Below are positions 1-12,540 of a stretch of 64,000 bases of DNA, in pieces. The DNA comes from Rhyacophila brunnea (Eukaryota > Arthropoda > Insecta > Trichoptera > Rhyacophilidae): assembly GCA_022495005.1 (NCBI GenBank), contig JAGYXB010000687.1:372001-436000 (forward strand), written 5' to 3'. The notes under the pieces were generated by a model. The model had not been told where the DNA came from and made no database searches. It saw nothing but the letters and a program-made list of their open reading frames with translations. A program made the position numbers and the translations under genes. Position 1 is the stretch's first letter. The number at the start of each line of letters is the position of its first letter.

Positions 1-2234
1 CAAAGACAGATACGCCCGCGAGTGCGATGGGAATGTACGAAACTAAAACGATGATAAAACATGCGGAGAGTACGAGAATTCCGCGGGAAACTTTTAGCTT
101 ACTGTCAGTGGTTTGTAAGTCTTATGTTTTAAATAATATTACTAGTACTAAGTATATTTCAAAGATTTGAATAAAACTTTTTTTTGCTTAGAAGGACCTT
201 AAAAATATATGAAAATTAAACCGAAAAAAGTTCCTAAGTCTAATAAATATAATATAATATGAGACCATTCTGCAATATACAACGCCTCTTGCATAAAGAA
301 TGCTTATATAATATTATAGAAGTAGACAAACAATTAAAATCTCTTAAATATATACAAAACATAAAAAAAATTAACTATAATTGACATTATTTAATTTACC
401 TATGTTCGGCACTGTTACGTATTATAGACAGAATGTGAGAGGCAAAAAATTTTGTGCCATAAACGGACTACTATGAATGGACGGATATGTATTTAAAAAA
501 ATTGAATTGTAGGTTAATTTATAGCAAAAATCTCACTTGTGCTTTTATATGAATATATTTACCGTTTACATAATTCTTCAATAAGAGATAGAGCATCATT
601 ATAAGCCTAAAATAAGTTTTTTGTATCATGAGTAATTATGTAAATGAACAATTAGTTAGAAGTTACAAATGTGGAGAATATTAACTTTTTTTGACAACCG
701 ATTTAACTATAATAGCATATAAGCACCTACCTTAAACTATTCTGAAATTGCTGTCAAATATAGCAATACAAAAATTCAAGTTTAAATTACCCTTCTCAAT
801 AGTCCAAAATCTTTAGTAAATTAAATATTATTTAGGTAACTGTATTATCCATTCTATTTCTAAGTATCGGTAATAATATATAGGTACATTCATACTGTGA
901 ATATAATAAATATCTATGTGCAACTTATTTTAATGTCCCAAATTATAAATGTGTAAGTGTTTTCATTTTGTTTTCTTTTTTGCCACGGCTTCACTGGTAC
1001 AATTGATAGCGCGCTAGGCTCTCAATTGAATGATTGGTAGTTCATGGCTAATTGTAAGTACTTATTCGATACGGTAAAACATCAGCTGGATTTATTCTAC
1101 TGGTGAAATTGCTGTAGGTACAGCGCATAACAATTTTCACCCCAAAAATTGTCAACGAATACTGAAAAACTTCGACGCAATGTATTTTTAAACACGCGAC
1201 AGTTCTACACGAAATTGTAATATCGATTTAATAAATAATATGTAGTTTATATACTCCCTTAATTCATTTATTACGAAAGCTATTGATCTCTGTTTATTTA
1301 AAAAAAAAACGTACATACCCAACAATGAGCGTTTGCTGTAATAGTGTAATGAAACGAGAATCCATTTGACATGAAATTGTCCAAATAATATACGTTTCTT
1401 CGTTCGAAATTCGAAACATCAAGTCAATCAATATGCCCGACTCTTGCAACCTCTGTCTTATCTTACTTCAGGCGCTGAGTAATGCCATCTTGCTCTCGCT
1501 GGTCGTTCGTTATGTAGCGCTGTCTCGTTCTCAGGCTGCGCGGGAAAGTTTTAGGTCGTAGCAGGATTTATGTTCTACGAGAAAGTCGCTACGCGTCAAC
1601 TACTCGGCGATGTCATAGCGGTAATTTATATTATATTTTATTATTTGTGAACTTGCAAGGAGGAAAAAATAACTCCCTCTCAACAGGTTTCATAGTCGAC
1701 TTTCTAAGGAAACTATTTTTTTTATAACAATACCAATTTAACGGAATATACCAAAGACAATATTACGATTATGGTTGAGCTGTGTAATATTTTCCGTACT
1801 ATTTAAATAATAAATTATTTTTTTCCCGTAATATTGTTCCATAGGTATATTATATATATTTGTCGAAATATAATTATGTCGTCTTGGAGAAAGCTGTAAT
1901 GACAGTCATGTAAACATTTGTGATGAAAAAATATATGTATAATTAGTGATCGTATAGGTGCCCTTTATACAATAATAAATTGGAGAAAAATAGAAGAAAT
2001 TAACGATAAAATAAAATACGCAGCGTATCAGTAAAAATGTTTATGTATCCAGGAAGCGCATTGACTAGAATCGAAACCGTATCCAGACATTTGTAGGTAT
2101 GCAGTCGTCGTACCACACTTCACCGTGAAATGTTGTAAGATCGGAAATATATGGTCATATATTAACAACCGTCTAACCTCTTTGGGTCGTATAGTACTGA
2201 GATAAAATCCATGTGTAAATAAAACAAGGTTCTT
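1..2234. other. AT-rich DNA, no gene; GC-richer patches at the left edge and near 1.43-1.63 kb
   Basis: No open frame longer than about 60 codons and no recognisable repeat were seen. Bases 1-110 and about 1430-1625 are distinctly richer in G+C than their surroundings; the second patch contains GCGCGGGAAAG and several CGCTACG-like words. Around 1000-1075 there is a weak tRNA-like stretch, but no clear box B, so I do not call a SINE. Confidence 0.5.
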
Positions 2235-2321
2235 GTCGGTTTACAGGAAGCCAGCGACAAATAGTTTTTGAAAATAGCCGATATACTTACTGGATTATTT
2301 GTTAGGTTCGGTTAGGTTACA
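2235..2321 (+). repeat. Half copy of the TTAGG-loop hairpin MITE
   Basis: This stretch carries the left arm of the hairpin family seen complete at 3850, 33837 and 59310: a degenerate tip, then TGAAAATAGCCGATATAC, GGATTATTTGTTAGG and GGTTAGGTTA. The right arm is missing, so the copy is truncated or internally broken. No target duplication can be seen. Confidence 0.65.
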
Positions 2322-3849
2322 CCCAGGCTTTAAGAAAAACACATACATATCGTGTCTTCTTCATCGGGATCGAGCCCAGAATTCTCGGGTGGAAGGCCAG
2401 CGCCTTACATTAGGTTAGGTTTTCATTCTTGAAGGAACATTATTGTCTGTAATGCTCTACGAACAACGCGTATTTTTTTCATCTGGGTGCTATAGAGATG
2501 ACCATAATATAGTATAATACGGTCATCTCTTTCAGACAAGAAAGCTTACGGTGAACTGTACTACGGTGAAATGTAATACGTACAATTTACATGTGACCCG
2601 TCGCAACCCTTATTATTGGTGCCTGATAAGTCTCTCATTAGGAAACAATTTTTATAGAGAAAGAGTCATGCCTACGAATGTAATCATTGACGAGTGCATG
2701 CAAATTGAAATTATTGTTCAGTACACTGAAAATAAAATGGTCTTAAAGCAGAACTGGACATGGCTTGAGTTTTGAAGGAAGGGACTATCTCTAAAAAACT
2801 TATATACTTACGTTATATCGTTTATTTATATAACACATGTTTATAAGATGTTAATATCTACAGCGTGGAACTGATTACTCCATTTAATAATCCGACATTT
2901 TATTGATTACATTAGTTGGAGTTTGTTTATTTTTTTATTCTAAATTCAAAGCACACAAAACAGATGTCACCAGTATTCAAAAAATGCATTCCCGGGCAAA
3001 ACGTCTGTGATTAGTCCTTCTTCGCGCAACGGAGGTTTTTATGGTTACCTTTTCCAGGCGAGCTCTGTTGCTTTATTTTATTTGACATCCGTTTTTTGTG
3101 CACGTGTTTCCGGCACATGTATTTCAATTCTCCCTTCCGCGCTAGTTGACCACAGCATCTAAAACATTACGGCGGTCAACGCAATTGCATTGCATACACA
3201 CAAAACATATAAATTATTAACGTATTTATTAATTATAGTGAAAATATTATTTAGGAAGTACTCCACATGTTTAAAATAACGTACACATCATTTGCATTCG
3301 TGCATAGACATATTAATGCAATTCATTTGAAAACTTTTATATAGTGATACTCTAATTTTGTGCAATCTCTAAAGATAAGCCAGAACCTGAATTTTACAAC
3401 AAAATAAACGGAGTTAGCTGCAACATCTATACCTAATGTTAATATACAGTATTTTAGGAAGGCCTCTGTCTTAAGATAATGTCAACATTGTAGAAAAATC
3501 AGCTCTATGAGATATACCATTCTAAATTATAAAATTAAACCAAATATTTAGTTTTAATTTGTTGATAGTCAAGTTTAGTTATTTAACTCGACCAGTTATC
3601 TGGACTCGCATGCGTCATGGGTCACACCCGTATTACGATTCTGTAAATATTTATCCTGTACTGCACTTTTTTGAATAAATATCGTTCTCCGCTAGACGTT
3701 GATAATTATTTTATTGCTGGGCCATTTCTAGAACGGAGATAACCATATATAAATATGACGTATAATTACGCAGGCAAACCAGTATTCTTAGTTTACATAT
3801 AGGTACATATAATTCGAGAATAAATTAGGTATTATTAAATAATAGTAAT
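2322..3849. other. Mostly AT-rich DNA; GC-richer island about 2985-3200 (possible regulatory element)
   Basis: No credible gene. A 74-codon open frame at 2551-2775 has no recognisable domain and is treated as chance. The island at about 2985-3200 stands out in composition and contains a CACGTG E-box, a TTTTTATGGTTACC word (similar to posterior Hox or Caudal-type sites) and several CG dinucleotides. This fits an enhancer-like element, but only cross-species conservation would show it. Confidence 0.3.
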
Positions 3850-4023
3850 GGTTCTATACGTTTATCCTGGATACAGCGGCAAAGACATTTTGAAAATAGC
3901 CGATATACTGGATTATTTGTTTGTTTAGGTTAGGTTAAGTTAGGTTATCCTAACAAATAATCAAGTATATCGGCTATTTTTTAAATGTGTTTGCCTCTGT
4001 ATCCAGGATAACCGACTAGTACC
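3850..4023. mobile_element. Palindromic MITE with TTAGG-like loop, copy 1
   Basis: A foldback element of about 174 bp. The left arm starts at GGTTCTATACG and runs through CCTGGATACAGCGG and GAAAATAGCCGATATACTGG. The right arm repeats it in inverse (CCAGTATATCGGCTATTTT in its older form, then TATCCAGGATAACC). The centre is GGTTAGG/TTAAG pentamers followed by CCTAAC. The 8 bases on each side (ATAGTAAT and ATGATAAT) match at 6 of 8 positions, as expected for an aged 8-bp target duplication. There is no coding capacity, so it would depend on a transposase elsewhere. Confidence 0.8.
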
Positions 4024-4907
4024 ATGATAATAATACATATTATAGTGTTCTCGAAGTTACAATAATTAAATATTTTAATACCTGGGTAGTTCTCGCACTT
4101 GCGGATAGTGTTCATTTTATAACTGTTTATTTAGTATATTGACAGTATCTAAGAGTTTTAATTTTTAAAAAATCATCAAACACTTAGAATTCTCCAATAC
4201 CCGGAAAATTCTACAATAATTATTAAGACGATATTTTCATATAATGTTGGTACGTTTTGAGAAACATTTTCCAGAGTTTAAGTTTACTATTCACCCGTTT
4301 GGTTTGACCTCGCTTATTGCCAGGTTTATGTATGCGAGACGTTTTGTGTAGCAGGCGTTTAGTTAATCGGCCGTGTTGACGACTCGCATTGTAAATTGTG
4401 CACACGTGGCATATGGAAGGTGCTTCACAACTTACTTACTTCAGTCGACTAACTTATAAACAGTGCTTTACTCACCCACCCTACATGTGAGTAAATTCAA
4501 ACCAGCTTAGCGATATTAGAATTTTATAAAAATATTGAATCTTCTTTCAAGAGATTCTTCATTGGTATCCATATAAAATTAGTAAATCAAGTTTCTTAAA
4601 TATCTTTGGTACCATTTTCAAATAAAGATTTTTGAAATAGGGGAGACAACTAAAGAAATTAAAACTTTACGTTATAATAACTTATAAATTTATCTTTATA
4701 AAATAACGTAGTTATTTAACAAAATAAAAATGTTTTTATGAAGTAGATTCTGGTGCCATTAGTCCTGGCTAAGAACTGTGTGTTTTCATACGGATTAATA
4801 GAAACCAAAAAACCGAATGTAGGTATTATAAAAAAATTATGAAAGCGATCAGTACAATATTCTCACAATAAAAACGATTTACAAATTCTGAATTAAATAC
4901 CTATAAC
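4024..4907. other. AT-rich spacer with CNE-like island at about 4240-4430
   Basis: The island is richer in G+C and CG words than its flanks and includes CACACGTGG (E-box) and AATGCGAGTCGTC. Read on the minus strand it stays open for 60 codons (4223-4405), but the product is basic, low in complexity and unrecognised. I read it as possible non-coding conserved DNA rather than a gene. The rest is featureless. Confidence 0.3.
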
Positions 4908-5299
4908 GGCGCCAAATCTAGGATGATTTGGCGCCGAGACAACTGGGTGCTCCGCGATCGAATGAAATTCGAAAATAAATAAGTCTTTGTGAATTATAGG
5001 TAGGTACATAGATATTTAAAACATATATTATTAAATTATTTAATATATGGTGATAATTTAAATATGCACCATAAATAATGATTTAAATGTGCATATGTTT
5101 GAGCCAGGGATAATAATTTTATTCTCAAGCCGCAATGCTAAGAGCAAAATAAATTAAAATTACTGAGTAGTAGATAGAAACAGTATATACTTCCTCGTCT
5201 ATTTTCTATATTAAATCGTAACGAACATATATTTATTTCATTAATAAATGTCATTTCATTCGACAGCACGTCACCCACTTCTCCTGGCGTCCAGTTACC
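4908..5299. mobile_element. Non-autonomous DNA transposon, GGGTCTAGG family, copy 1 (degenerate ends)
   Basis: Related along its whole length to the two well-delimited copies at 19997 and 57625. Shared landmarks are CTAGGATGATTTGGCGCCG at the left, AATAAATA after the left subterminal block, a central stretch around TTTAAATATGCAC, and GGCGTCCAGTT at the right. The terminal GGG has changed to AAA and the right tip reads ACCC, so no target duplication can be identified. Nothing in it is coding. The left end holds a perfect GGCGCC...GGCGCC mini-palindrome. Confidence 0.75.
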
Positions 5300-7986
5300 C
5301 AGTGACTTTATATTATATTTAATCGTCACTGTTGTAATGGGTTGATGCTATATCGATGACGTATTTATGATTTTGTTTATCATGATTTTAAATTAAAAAT
5401 GTATCGTAATTCTGTGATCATAATCATAGGATAATCGATAAATCTCTTAGCATATTGACTTTCAGATTTCTTCATGCACATATATGGGTACGTATGAAAT
5501 GTCTTAAATTCAATATATTGTTGGTAAAAATAATAATAAAAATGCAAAATTTTAAATATAAATACAAAAACGTTGTATTCGCAGTTATAATATTCTTGGC
5601 ATCGTCGCTTTTTAAATACTCAGCATGATCCTGAGTTTTTCATATTATGTTAAACATCCTATATTATATAGCCATAAAGCAAATCACAATCCTGCATACT
5701 CACTACTTCTTGACAAATATAATGCTGCGCTCGCGAAATACACAGCCATGGATAAAGTTATATTTCGTCTTGTATAATATATCATTTTTAATACTACAAC
5801 AAGCCATAAGGCTCAATGACAATAGTAAAGTGGAACAGTAATATAGTTAGTAATAGAAGAGAAACAATCACACACTTTTGAGAAAATCATATAAGGATAC
5901 TGCGACCTCACCGGGATCGAAATCAAATGTCCGTGTACCTTACGCACTGTATTACAGGGGCAATCAATATTATGTATGTATGCAACAGAATCATATTACC
6001 CCATGGGTCCCATTACAAAAAAAAATAACCTTATTACTGCCAGAGTTGAGTTAACTCGTCAAAGCATGTATGTCGCATCAGGCCATGGACGAGTTAACTC
6101 GTGCGTTCTTGTAAACGTCATAACTTCTTTGTGTGTATTTTCTAAACAATATTTACCATTGTGAAAATATAATATATATAATATAAGTGAAAATATTTAC
6201 GATAAACTCAAGACACATATTGATTTGGTAAGTTTTCACAACTATTTATCATTCTGTTGCTATTTCATATTTTTTAATGGATTTATTTTATTCCAAAAAT
6301 AGGTGGCCTACAATTAGTGTCAAGCTAGTAAAAATTGGCTGGCTGTGAAAATGTTAACATTATGTATATAATATATAGGTATACACAAAAGCAAAGGATA
6401 TGAAGATGGTGTGTATTGTTATTCTTTCCATTTGTAATATTATAATCCTATTAATTCGTTCAACACATAGTTTTAAATACATTTATATATAATAGTTTTT
6501 CATCATGGTTATAAGATTGTAGATTATTTGACAATAATTTCATTTTAATGGTTTAGCGTTTAGCATGTTAATTAACATAATGTTTGATGTTAAAATGTAT
6601 TAATACTTATATATTATTTCATGTTGACAGATATCAAAAATTGTATTTTATATTGTATTAATTTTATTTATAATTTTAGCTTGATGGAACAACTAATACT
6701 TATAAATAATAGAATTACTTTTAGAGAATGGATATACATAATTAATAATATTTTGACTTTGAAAATAATTGACAGTTAAATTTTGAAGTAAACAAGATGT
6801 GAAAATTCGAAATAGATTTGCGACTCAACTTTGACCCTGTCAATTATTATTAGGTAGATATCTAGTATTATTGGTAAAATAAATCTATCGTAATAATACT
6901 ATTATTTTAGGAAACTATTAAATAAACAGACCAAAGTTTATTAGTTGTTTCTTTTGTACAATGACAATATCATAAATCACTCAAATTATTCTCACGATCA
7001 AATTTAACTGCCTACAAAGTCACAACACCTTTTGACGTCAATCTGTCACTATTATGTAACACTCGCCTAGAAATTATTATCTATTACCAAAATAGACGGA
7101 AGCTAAATACGCTGGAAATTATGATTTTGTTGACATTGATGGATTTTAGTGTTACTGATGACGCGACATTAATTATATCTAGACTTCGGTGGACCACTTT
7201 TCCAGGCTATTGCAAAATATATAAAATTTAATATAGTATTAATCTCGCATTTGTGTAAACTGGACTGCGTTATGAAGCCGATGTTACAAATCAAATAGCT
7301 ATTTGTCTTTAAAAATATATACTTTTACTTCTTTGTGGGTCATTTATAATCCCTTAATAAGTGAAACTATTAATTGTCATACCTCAATCAATTTGACTAG
7401 TAATTCTACGGTATTCAACACACCACTTTGCAGAACAGTTGTTATTGTATTAATTCATGACTGTCTATCGCATGGTTAGCCTATCTAATAGCACTTAAGA
7501 CTAGTGTATTTTTTAAAAAATATTTTATTTTATTTATAACATCCCTAGGTAATGTTTCTAAATGTTAACAAAATGCTTTTGATATTGCTTACGATCATTA
7601 CAATTTCTATTTTACATGAAATTCACCTTTTGTCATATGGAACCTTTTATGGTTTTTATTTTTATCAAAATCGCTGAAACAAGTTTTAGTTCGTCATAAA
7701 TACTACTTTTTATATGCAACATCAACAACAAACCCTTATAATTATTCAGTTTTTTATGAAAATCTGTTGAAAAGTATTTATTTTTTACTTCACTTTCATA
7801 CATTTAGGTTTCATCTTTTTCAATATCTTAATCTAATACTTACTGTATATATTATATTCGGTTGCGGTTTGTTCTGTCATATACAACTACAATATTGCTA
7901 CATTTTCATTATATCCATAATATAATTGAATATTTTACTTTCGGTACGTGTCTAGTATATTATGCCGAATACGAAATTGCCCCAGT
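5300..7986. other. AT-rich DNA without recognisable genes
   Basis: Only short open frames of 60-65 codons occur (for example 5647-5841 and 5976-6164), with no start context, domain or splice structure. A modestly GC-richer stretch at about 7020-7210 includes TGACGTCAA (CRE-like) and is the only compositional anomaly. Confidence 0.5.
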
Positions 7987-7994
7987 ATGTAGTA
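7987..7994. repeat. 8-bp target duplication, left copy (ATGTAGTA)
   Basis: Identical to 8335-8342, flanking the element at 7995-8334. Confidence 0.8.
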
Positions 7995-8334
7995 CGTGAC
8001 CCCACAAAGGGGGGGCTGACAGGGCTCTAGCCTAGGGGCCCGGCGTGGCAGGTCGATCAGGTAAATGAGATAAACACACATCTTAAATTTGCTCTAATTG
8101 AAAAAAAAGTCTATTGAAGTCATTAAAATGTTAAAATATATGGTTATGCAATGCAATTTTTGGTTGTTGTGTGTTAATAGTCGATGACTTCATAATTCAA
8201 TGTGTTAAAATACACTGAATTTTATTTGGAAAACGCCTCTGTAGAATGTCAGACCGCCTTTAACCTTAGCGATAGGTAGGGAGGCCCGCCAAAGATCCTA
8301 GTCTGGGGGCCCGCTACAGAATATGGGGGCCATG
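7995..8334 (+). mobile_element. GC-ended hAT-like MITE, copy 1 (340 bp, perfect 8-bp TSD)
   Basis: The element begins CGTGACCCCACA and ends GGGGGCCATG, giving short imperfect terminal inverted repeats of the form CRTGGNCCCCACA. It is flanked by the perfect direct repeat ATGTAGTA. The ends are strongly G/C-rich (GGGGGGCTGACAGGG, GGGGCCCGG, GGGGGCCCGC) while the interior is AT-rich and non-coding. The 8-bp duplication with TA at its centre is typical of the hAT superfamily; that assignment is inferred. Three related copies lie at 11684, about 16668 and 34361. Confidence 0.8.
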
Positions 8335-8342
8335 ATGTAGTA

Positions 8343-10026
8343 GGTATTTAATAAAATATTACAATCATTTTTTTTAAAACCACGTATCATGTTGATTTTG
8401 GCAGTATATGTACATTATTTATGGAATTGACTGTTTGTATGCAGTAAAAAAAATACGAGCCATAGCAGTGTGGTTTTATTACAAATTAATCCGCGATGTG
8501 AAAACTTGCAGTTAATTAATAATTATTTATCATTAGTTAAGATAACCTTATTTTAGAGTTTTTATTTTATATAAATTTCGACTAGATTTCGATTAGATAT
8601 AATAAATTATTATACAATAATTTATGTCATGCTTATACAACGCCTTGAGTCAGTCTTGCATTTAACTAAAAATTATGGTCAGTTAAAAGCATTAACATAA
8701 TGTCATTTAATTGAAAAGGATCGTATTATATTCTAAGTCCCTGGATAATGCTAAAATGAGTTAAATTAGTTTTTTTTTTTACAAATTAGCCAGGTATGTG
8801 TGACGTTTAATAGCAAGAAAACGGATTAAGCATATCTTCATGTAATTAAAGGAATGTTGAAAATGAATTCCTAAAATACAGCACTCGCAAAAATAACTAA
8901 TGCAAATTATTTACAGTTCTTGAACACTTCCTTCGCTTTAATTATTTTCATCCCTGGAAAACTTTTACTTTGGCCCAGAAAAAAAAATGAGAAATACACT
9001 TTTTTAAATACCCTTAAAGCTTTTGTGGGACGGGAGGGGATGCGAGCCATAATTTAAAGATGCTTAATTATCCAAGAGTTTTTTTTTATTATCATAATTT
9101 ATGTTGGCCTAACGCCTCCGGCAGAGACGCAAGTTTGTTTGTTGGTTGTAGCGGACGAACGGCAACGGCGTGAAAAACCATAACGACTTTATAAACGGCG
9201 CGTTATTTTCATTTGTTTATGAATGTTCAGTATTCTTCTTTTGTTTATTTATCACGCGAGGTATGCGAACATAATTTTGTTAATGTTGCCGGGCATCATC
9301 GTAAACGTGTTTGCACTCGTAAGCCTTGTGCATACAAACATGGCGTTAGGGGTTATCGCAGGGTTTCATAACCATTTTCAGCGGTGACCCAGATTACGGT
9401 AATAGTTTTGGTTTCGCGACCTAAGTAACACATACAGATAATAAAAAAATAATATTTTTTTAGTAATACAACATACAAAAAAGTTTTGTATCAATATTAC
9501 ATCTTACTAGTGTAAACTTTAGTATTAAAAGCTCACGAATTCATAACTAAATTAGATTATGCTACACTTCTGGTTAAATTCAGATTGTAATATATTTCGA
9601 TACCTACATGATTTTTATTATAAATAATATATATGACTCTTCCATGTTGTGGCAAAAGGTAATAATACATTTTTGATGTTTCGGTTAGTAATTATATAAA
9701 TTACTTTTGAGGTTTGTTATCTTTCTGGTTAATATAATAATTATATTATGATTTTGGAGTAAGACTTATAAAATAAGTAATAAGCTTTCGGAAAAATAAT
9801 ATCTGAAAGATATGTTGAACTTTGAGCCGAAGAATAGTAATACCGTTTATCTTAGGTCATATTTTTTTTCACTTATAAAAAAAACCAAATAGTCGTAGTG
9901 TAGGACGCCCAGTCAAATAAAAAAGAAGCTTTATCAAAAAGACGTGTAACTAGATGTGATAACTAGTAATACCTACATAAAAATACTGTGTGGAGAGTCA
10001 CCACAATAAGTTTTACCGAATTATGA
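8343..10026. other. AT-rich DNA with a 300-bp CNE-like island at about 9110-9420
   Basis: No genes. The island at about 9110-9420 is markedly richer in CG than its flanks and is packed with forkhead-like words (TTGTTTAT, GTAAACGTG, TTTATAAAC). None of the six frames gives a convincing protein. It resembles a conserved enhancer, but that is inference from composition and motif density only. Confidence 0.35.
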
Positions 10027-10034
10027 ATATTTAG

Positions 10035-10866
10035 CAGTGGCGAAGGGTGACTTTTGGAAAGAGGTAGGCCGTGAAGATCAAAGGAAAAGAGAACACTTAT
10101 CAGGTATACTTACAGGAAATAAGACGATATTACTACTGATAAGTAGGTACACACTAATATCAACGTCAAACTAAATTGATGAAATTTCAATAGCTCACTG
10201 CCGATATACAATTGTGCGATGAATATAGATTACGTATTTTATTATACCTACACGTACATACGCCCAAAAATCTATCATCGGTAAATATAGTGGTATCAAC
10301 AGCTCAAAATGACAAACTACACAAAAAATAATATGTTAGTCTATGACTGAATTAACTGATAAATAATAATCACGAGATAAAATTATAATTTATTTTTAAA
10401 CATATTCTATCTTTATATGACGTGATTGAACCCATAGAAATTATTTTTTTTGATAATGGCATTATTATTTATTATTTCAATAAAGCGGCCGTCATCGACA
10501 CTAAATATATGCGGAGATAGGCTTTGCCTTATAAGCTTATAGATTGCATGAACAAAACCAGACTGGGTTCATACGACCGACACGCAGTTCATACAAAAAG
10601 TACGCCAAAATTATTTAGAATGAATCGATATTTCAATAATCGCTACCTGGCGCTGCTTTGTCACTTATTTTTTATTTATTCTAAATTCTGACGATAGATG
10701 GTTCTCATTTTTCTTCTTCATATAAATTAATAATTATTATTCTGACGATATATTCAATAATTGGTTCCAGCACATTTTTTTATTTATTTAAATTTAAATA
10801 CTTTCTATCTATTTTTCTTAGAAGGTAGGCTTCAAATAATAACCTACTATGGAGCCTTCGCCACTG
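10035..10866 (+). mobile_element. Non-autonomous hAT element, CAGTGGCG family, copy 1 (832 bp)
   Basis: Left end CAGTGGCGAAGGGTGACTTT, right end GGAGCCTTCGCCACTG, so the outer 11 bases (CAGTGGCGAAG) are perfect inverted repeats. The flanks ATATTTAG (10027-10034) and ATATCAAG (10867-10874) match at 6 of 8 positions, consistent with an aged 8-bp duplication. The first 170 bp match, in reverse orientation, the end of the copy at 25139-25845. CAGNG-type tips with 8-bp duplications are diagnostic of hAT elements. No transposase frame is present. Confidence 0.88.
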
Positions 10867-10874
10867 ATATCAAG

Positions 10875-11647
10875 AAGCTTTTTATTTCGACACACAAGTT
10901 TTGAATACTCTTGTACCTACTGTATTAATATCTCAAAAATATTATTGGGAATATTTCGCGGCCTATTCGATATGCCAATCGACTGAATTACAAGTGATCC
11001 GCATCCATAGGTTAATAATCCCTGATATATCATAAGCATGCACGGCTCACATCGTTCCGGATCAAAATGTCTATAATTAAAATCCCTCTACGTGTCTTTG
11101 TCTCGTACGCCGATTGTTTACAATAATTAGTTTTTTCAATAAACTGAAACGACGCCTGGCTAATAGAATGAGCTTTATAAAGTGAACGTACCCTTATTTA
11201 GTATGGTTTATTTTTTTGACGGAAGCTTTTTATAAACAAATTATTTATACGTTCCTGTAATAATTGATTTACGAGGTATTTACTACCGCACTTTATAGCC
11301 GTAATCTAAACAATATATTTTTATACATTGTTGTACCTATATATTATAAGGCTGTTACCGTATATTGTGGCGGAAAATACATGACGCAAACCACATAAGT
11401 ACTCTGGGAATGTCCTGAAATGTGTATGAAAAGGGAACTGCTACAAAAATTGGTTCAAACGGTTTTAAAGCCCGTCGAGACGTCCGACCTTGTCGCCAAA
11501 AGGTAAATTTTGTTATATTTAGAAAATTTTGGCTTCATACTGAAATCTCATCATTTAGATTGTTTAGTTTTATGTTTGTTTTAGTTTTATATTTATATAG
11601 GTACACTTATTTATTTTCGACTTAAAACTTTTAACTCTTAACACATT
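10875..11647. other. Unannotated DNA with a candidate regulatory island at about 11035-11190
   Basis: The island contains CACATCGTTCCGG, GATTGTTTACAATAATTAG (forkhead plus homeodomain-like words) and GAAACGACGCCTGGC, and is less AT-rich than the flanks. No open frame of interest. An isolated 67-codon frame at 11422-11625 is low-complexity and hydrophobic, probably chance. Confidence 0.3.
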
Positions 11648-12540
11648 TAAAGCACATTTGAGTGCAATGCGATCTAAGTCTTGCACGCCATTGACAGGGC
11701 TTTAGCCTGGGGACCCGGGTTCAAGGGGGGCCCGGCGTTGCGGATCGACCAGATAAATGAGATAGACACACTTCATAATTTGCTATTATAGAAAAAAATA
11801 GTGGTTTTGCAATGCAATTTTTGATTTTTGTTTATCGATACTTGATAACTTCAAGTGGATTTAATAACAATACAAAAAATCGTTAAAAATACACTGAATA
11901 CCAACCACTTAAGTTAAGCGCCCTCCACCGAAACCCGCCCCGCACCACACTCAGTCTTAATCAAGCGTATCGCGGGGCCCTACAATTGGTGATGGGAAGC
12001 ATCTGAAACAATTGGAGTGGGAGTCTCCTGGGAGAAGATGCCCAAGACTTAGGTTGCTACGCTCAAAGTGAGCTCTGACTGAGTTTAATGAGTATATTTT
12101 AATGTTTAAGTGCCAGGAGGAGAAAGGCACATGGAAATTACGAAAAGAAAATGAAGTTACGGTGTGTATACAGCAAAGAAAACGAAGCTAGTCATACGGA
12201 CAGCAAAAATTATGTGAAGAGATCTTCACGCCCGCAGAAAGACGCCGCAATTTTACCTGGAACATCATTTGGAAAACGCTACTGTAAGCCGTCACACTAT
12301 CTTTAGTCCCAGCAATAGGTAGGGGGGCCCGCCAAAAATACTGGCTTGGGGGCCCGCTTCAGGATGTGGGTGCCATGAAGTCTTGGGTAACTATTTCTGA
12401 GATGTTCCCAGTGAAAAATTGCTGATGCTTAACAGAAAACCTAAAGTCTCGTGATACGCCCGATTAAGAATGTATGGTGCGAGATGGTTGTGGTTGGGTG
12501 GGGCCACTAACTTCAAGGACACCATGTATTTTTCCTTTTC
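11648..12540 (+). repeat. Old dispersed repeat (R5) copy 1, split by a MITE
   Basis: Two pieces (11648-11683 and 12386-12540) match one continuous stretch at about 40972-41140. They share AAAGCACATTTGA, then GGTAACT/GAGTAACT, TTCCCAGT, GTGATAC and GGCCACTAACTTCAA. The piece order and orientation are the same. The break coincides with the 8-bp target duplication of the MITE at 11684-12377, so the MITE landed in a pre-existing repeat. The class of R5 is unknown and it is non-coding. Confidence 0.7.
11684..12377 (+). mobile_element. GC-ended hAT-like MITE, copy 2 (694 bp, perfect 8-bp TSD)
   Basis: Flanked by perfect AAGTCTTG duplications (11676-11683 and 12378-12385). It shares with copy 1 the blocks GGGCTTTAGCCTGGGGACC, GGATCGACC..ATAAATGAGATAGACACAC, TTTGGAAAACGC and GGGGGCCCGCTTCAGGATGTG...CATG. 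The left tip has lost the CCCCACA block. It is twice the length of the other copies because of about 300 bp in the middle (about 11930-12260) that they lack; this could be a secondary insertion or the remains of a longer ancestral element. No transposase motif was recognised there. Confidence 0.82.

Noticed and set aside
1000..1140. tRNA-derived SINE head near GATAGCGCGCTAGGCTC
   Set aside because: A box-A-like word is present, but no convincing box B, body or second copy.
2551..2775. 74-codon plus-strand open frame
   Set aside because: No domain, splice sites, signal peptide or composition shift; its length is expected by chance in 64 kb.
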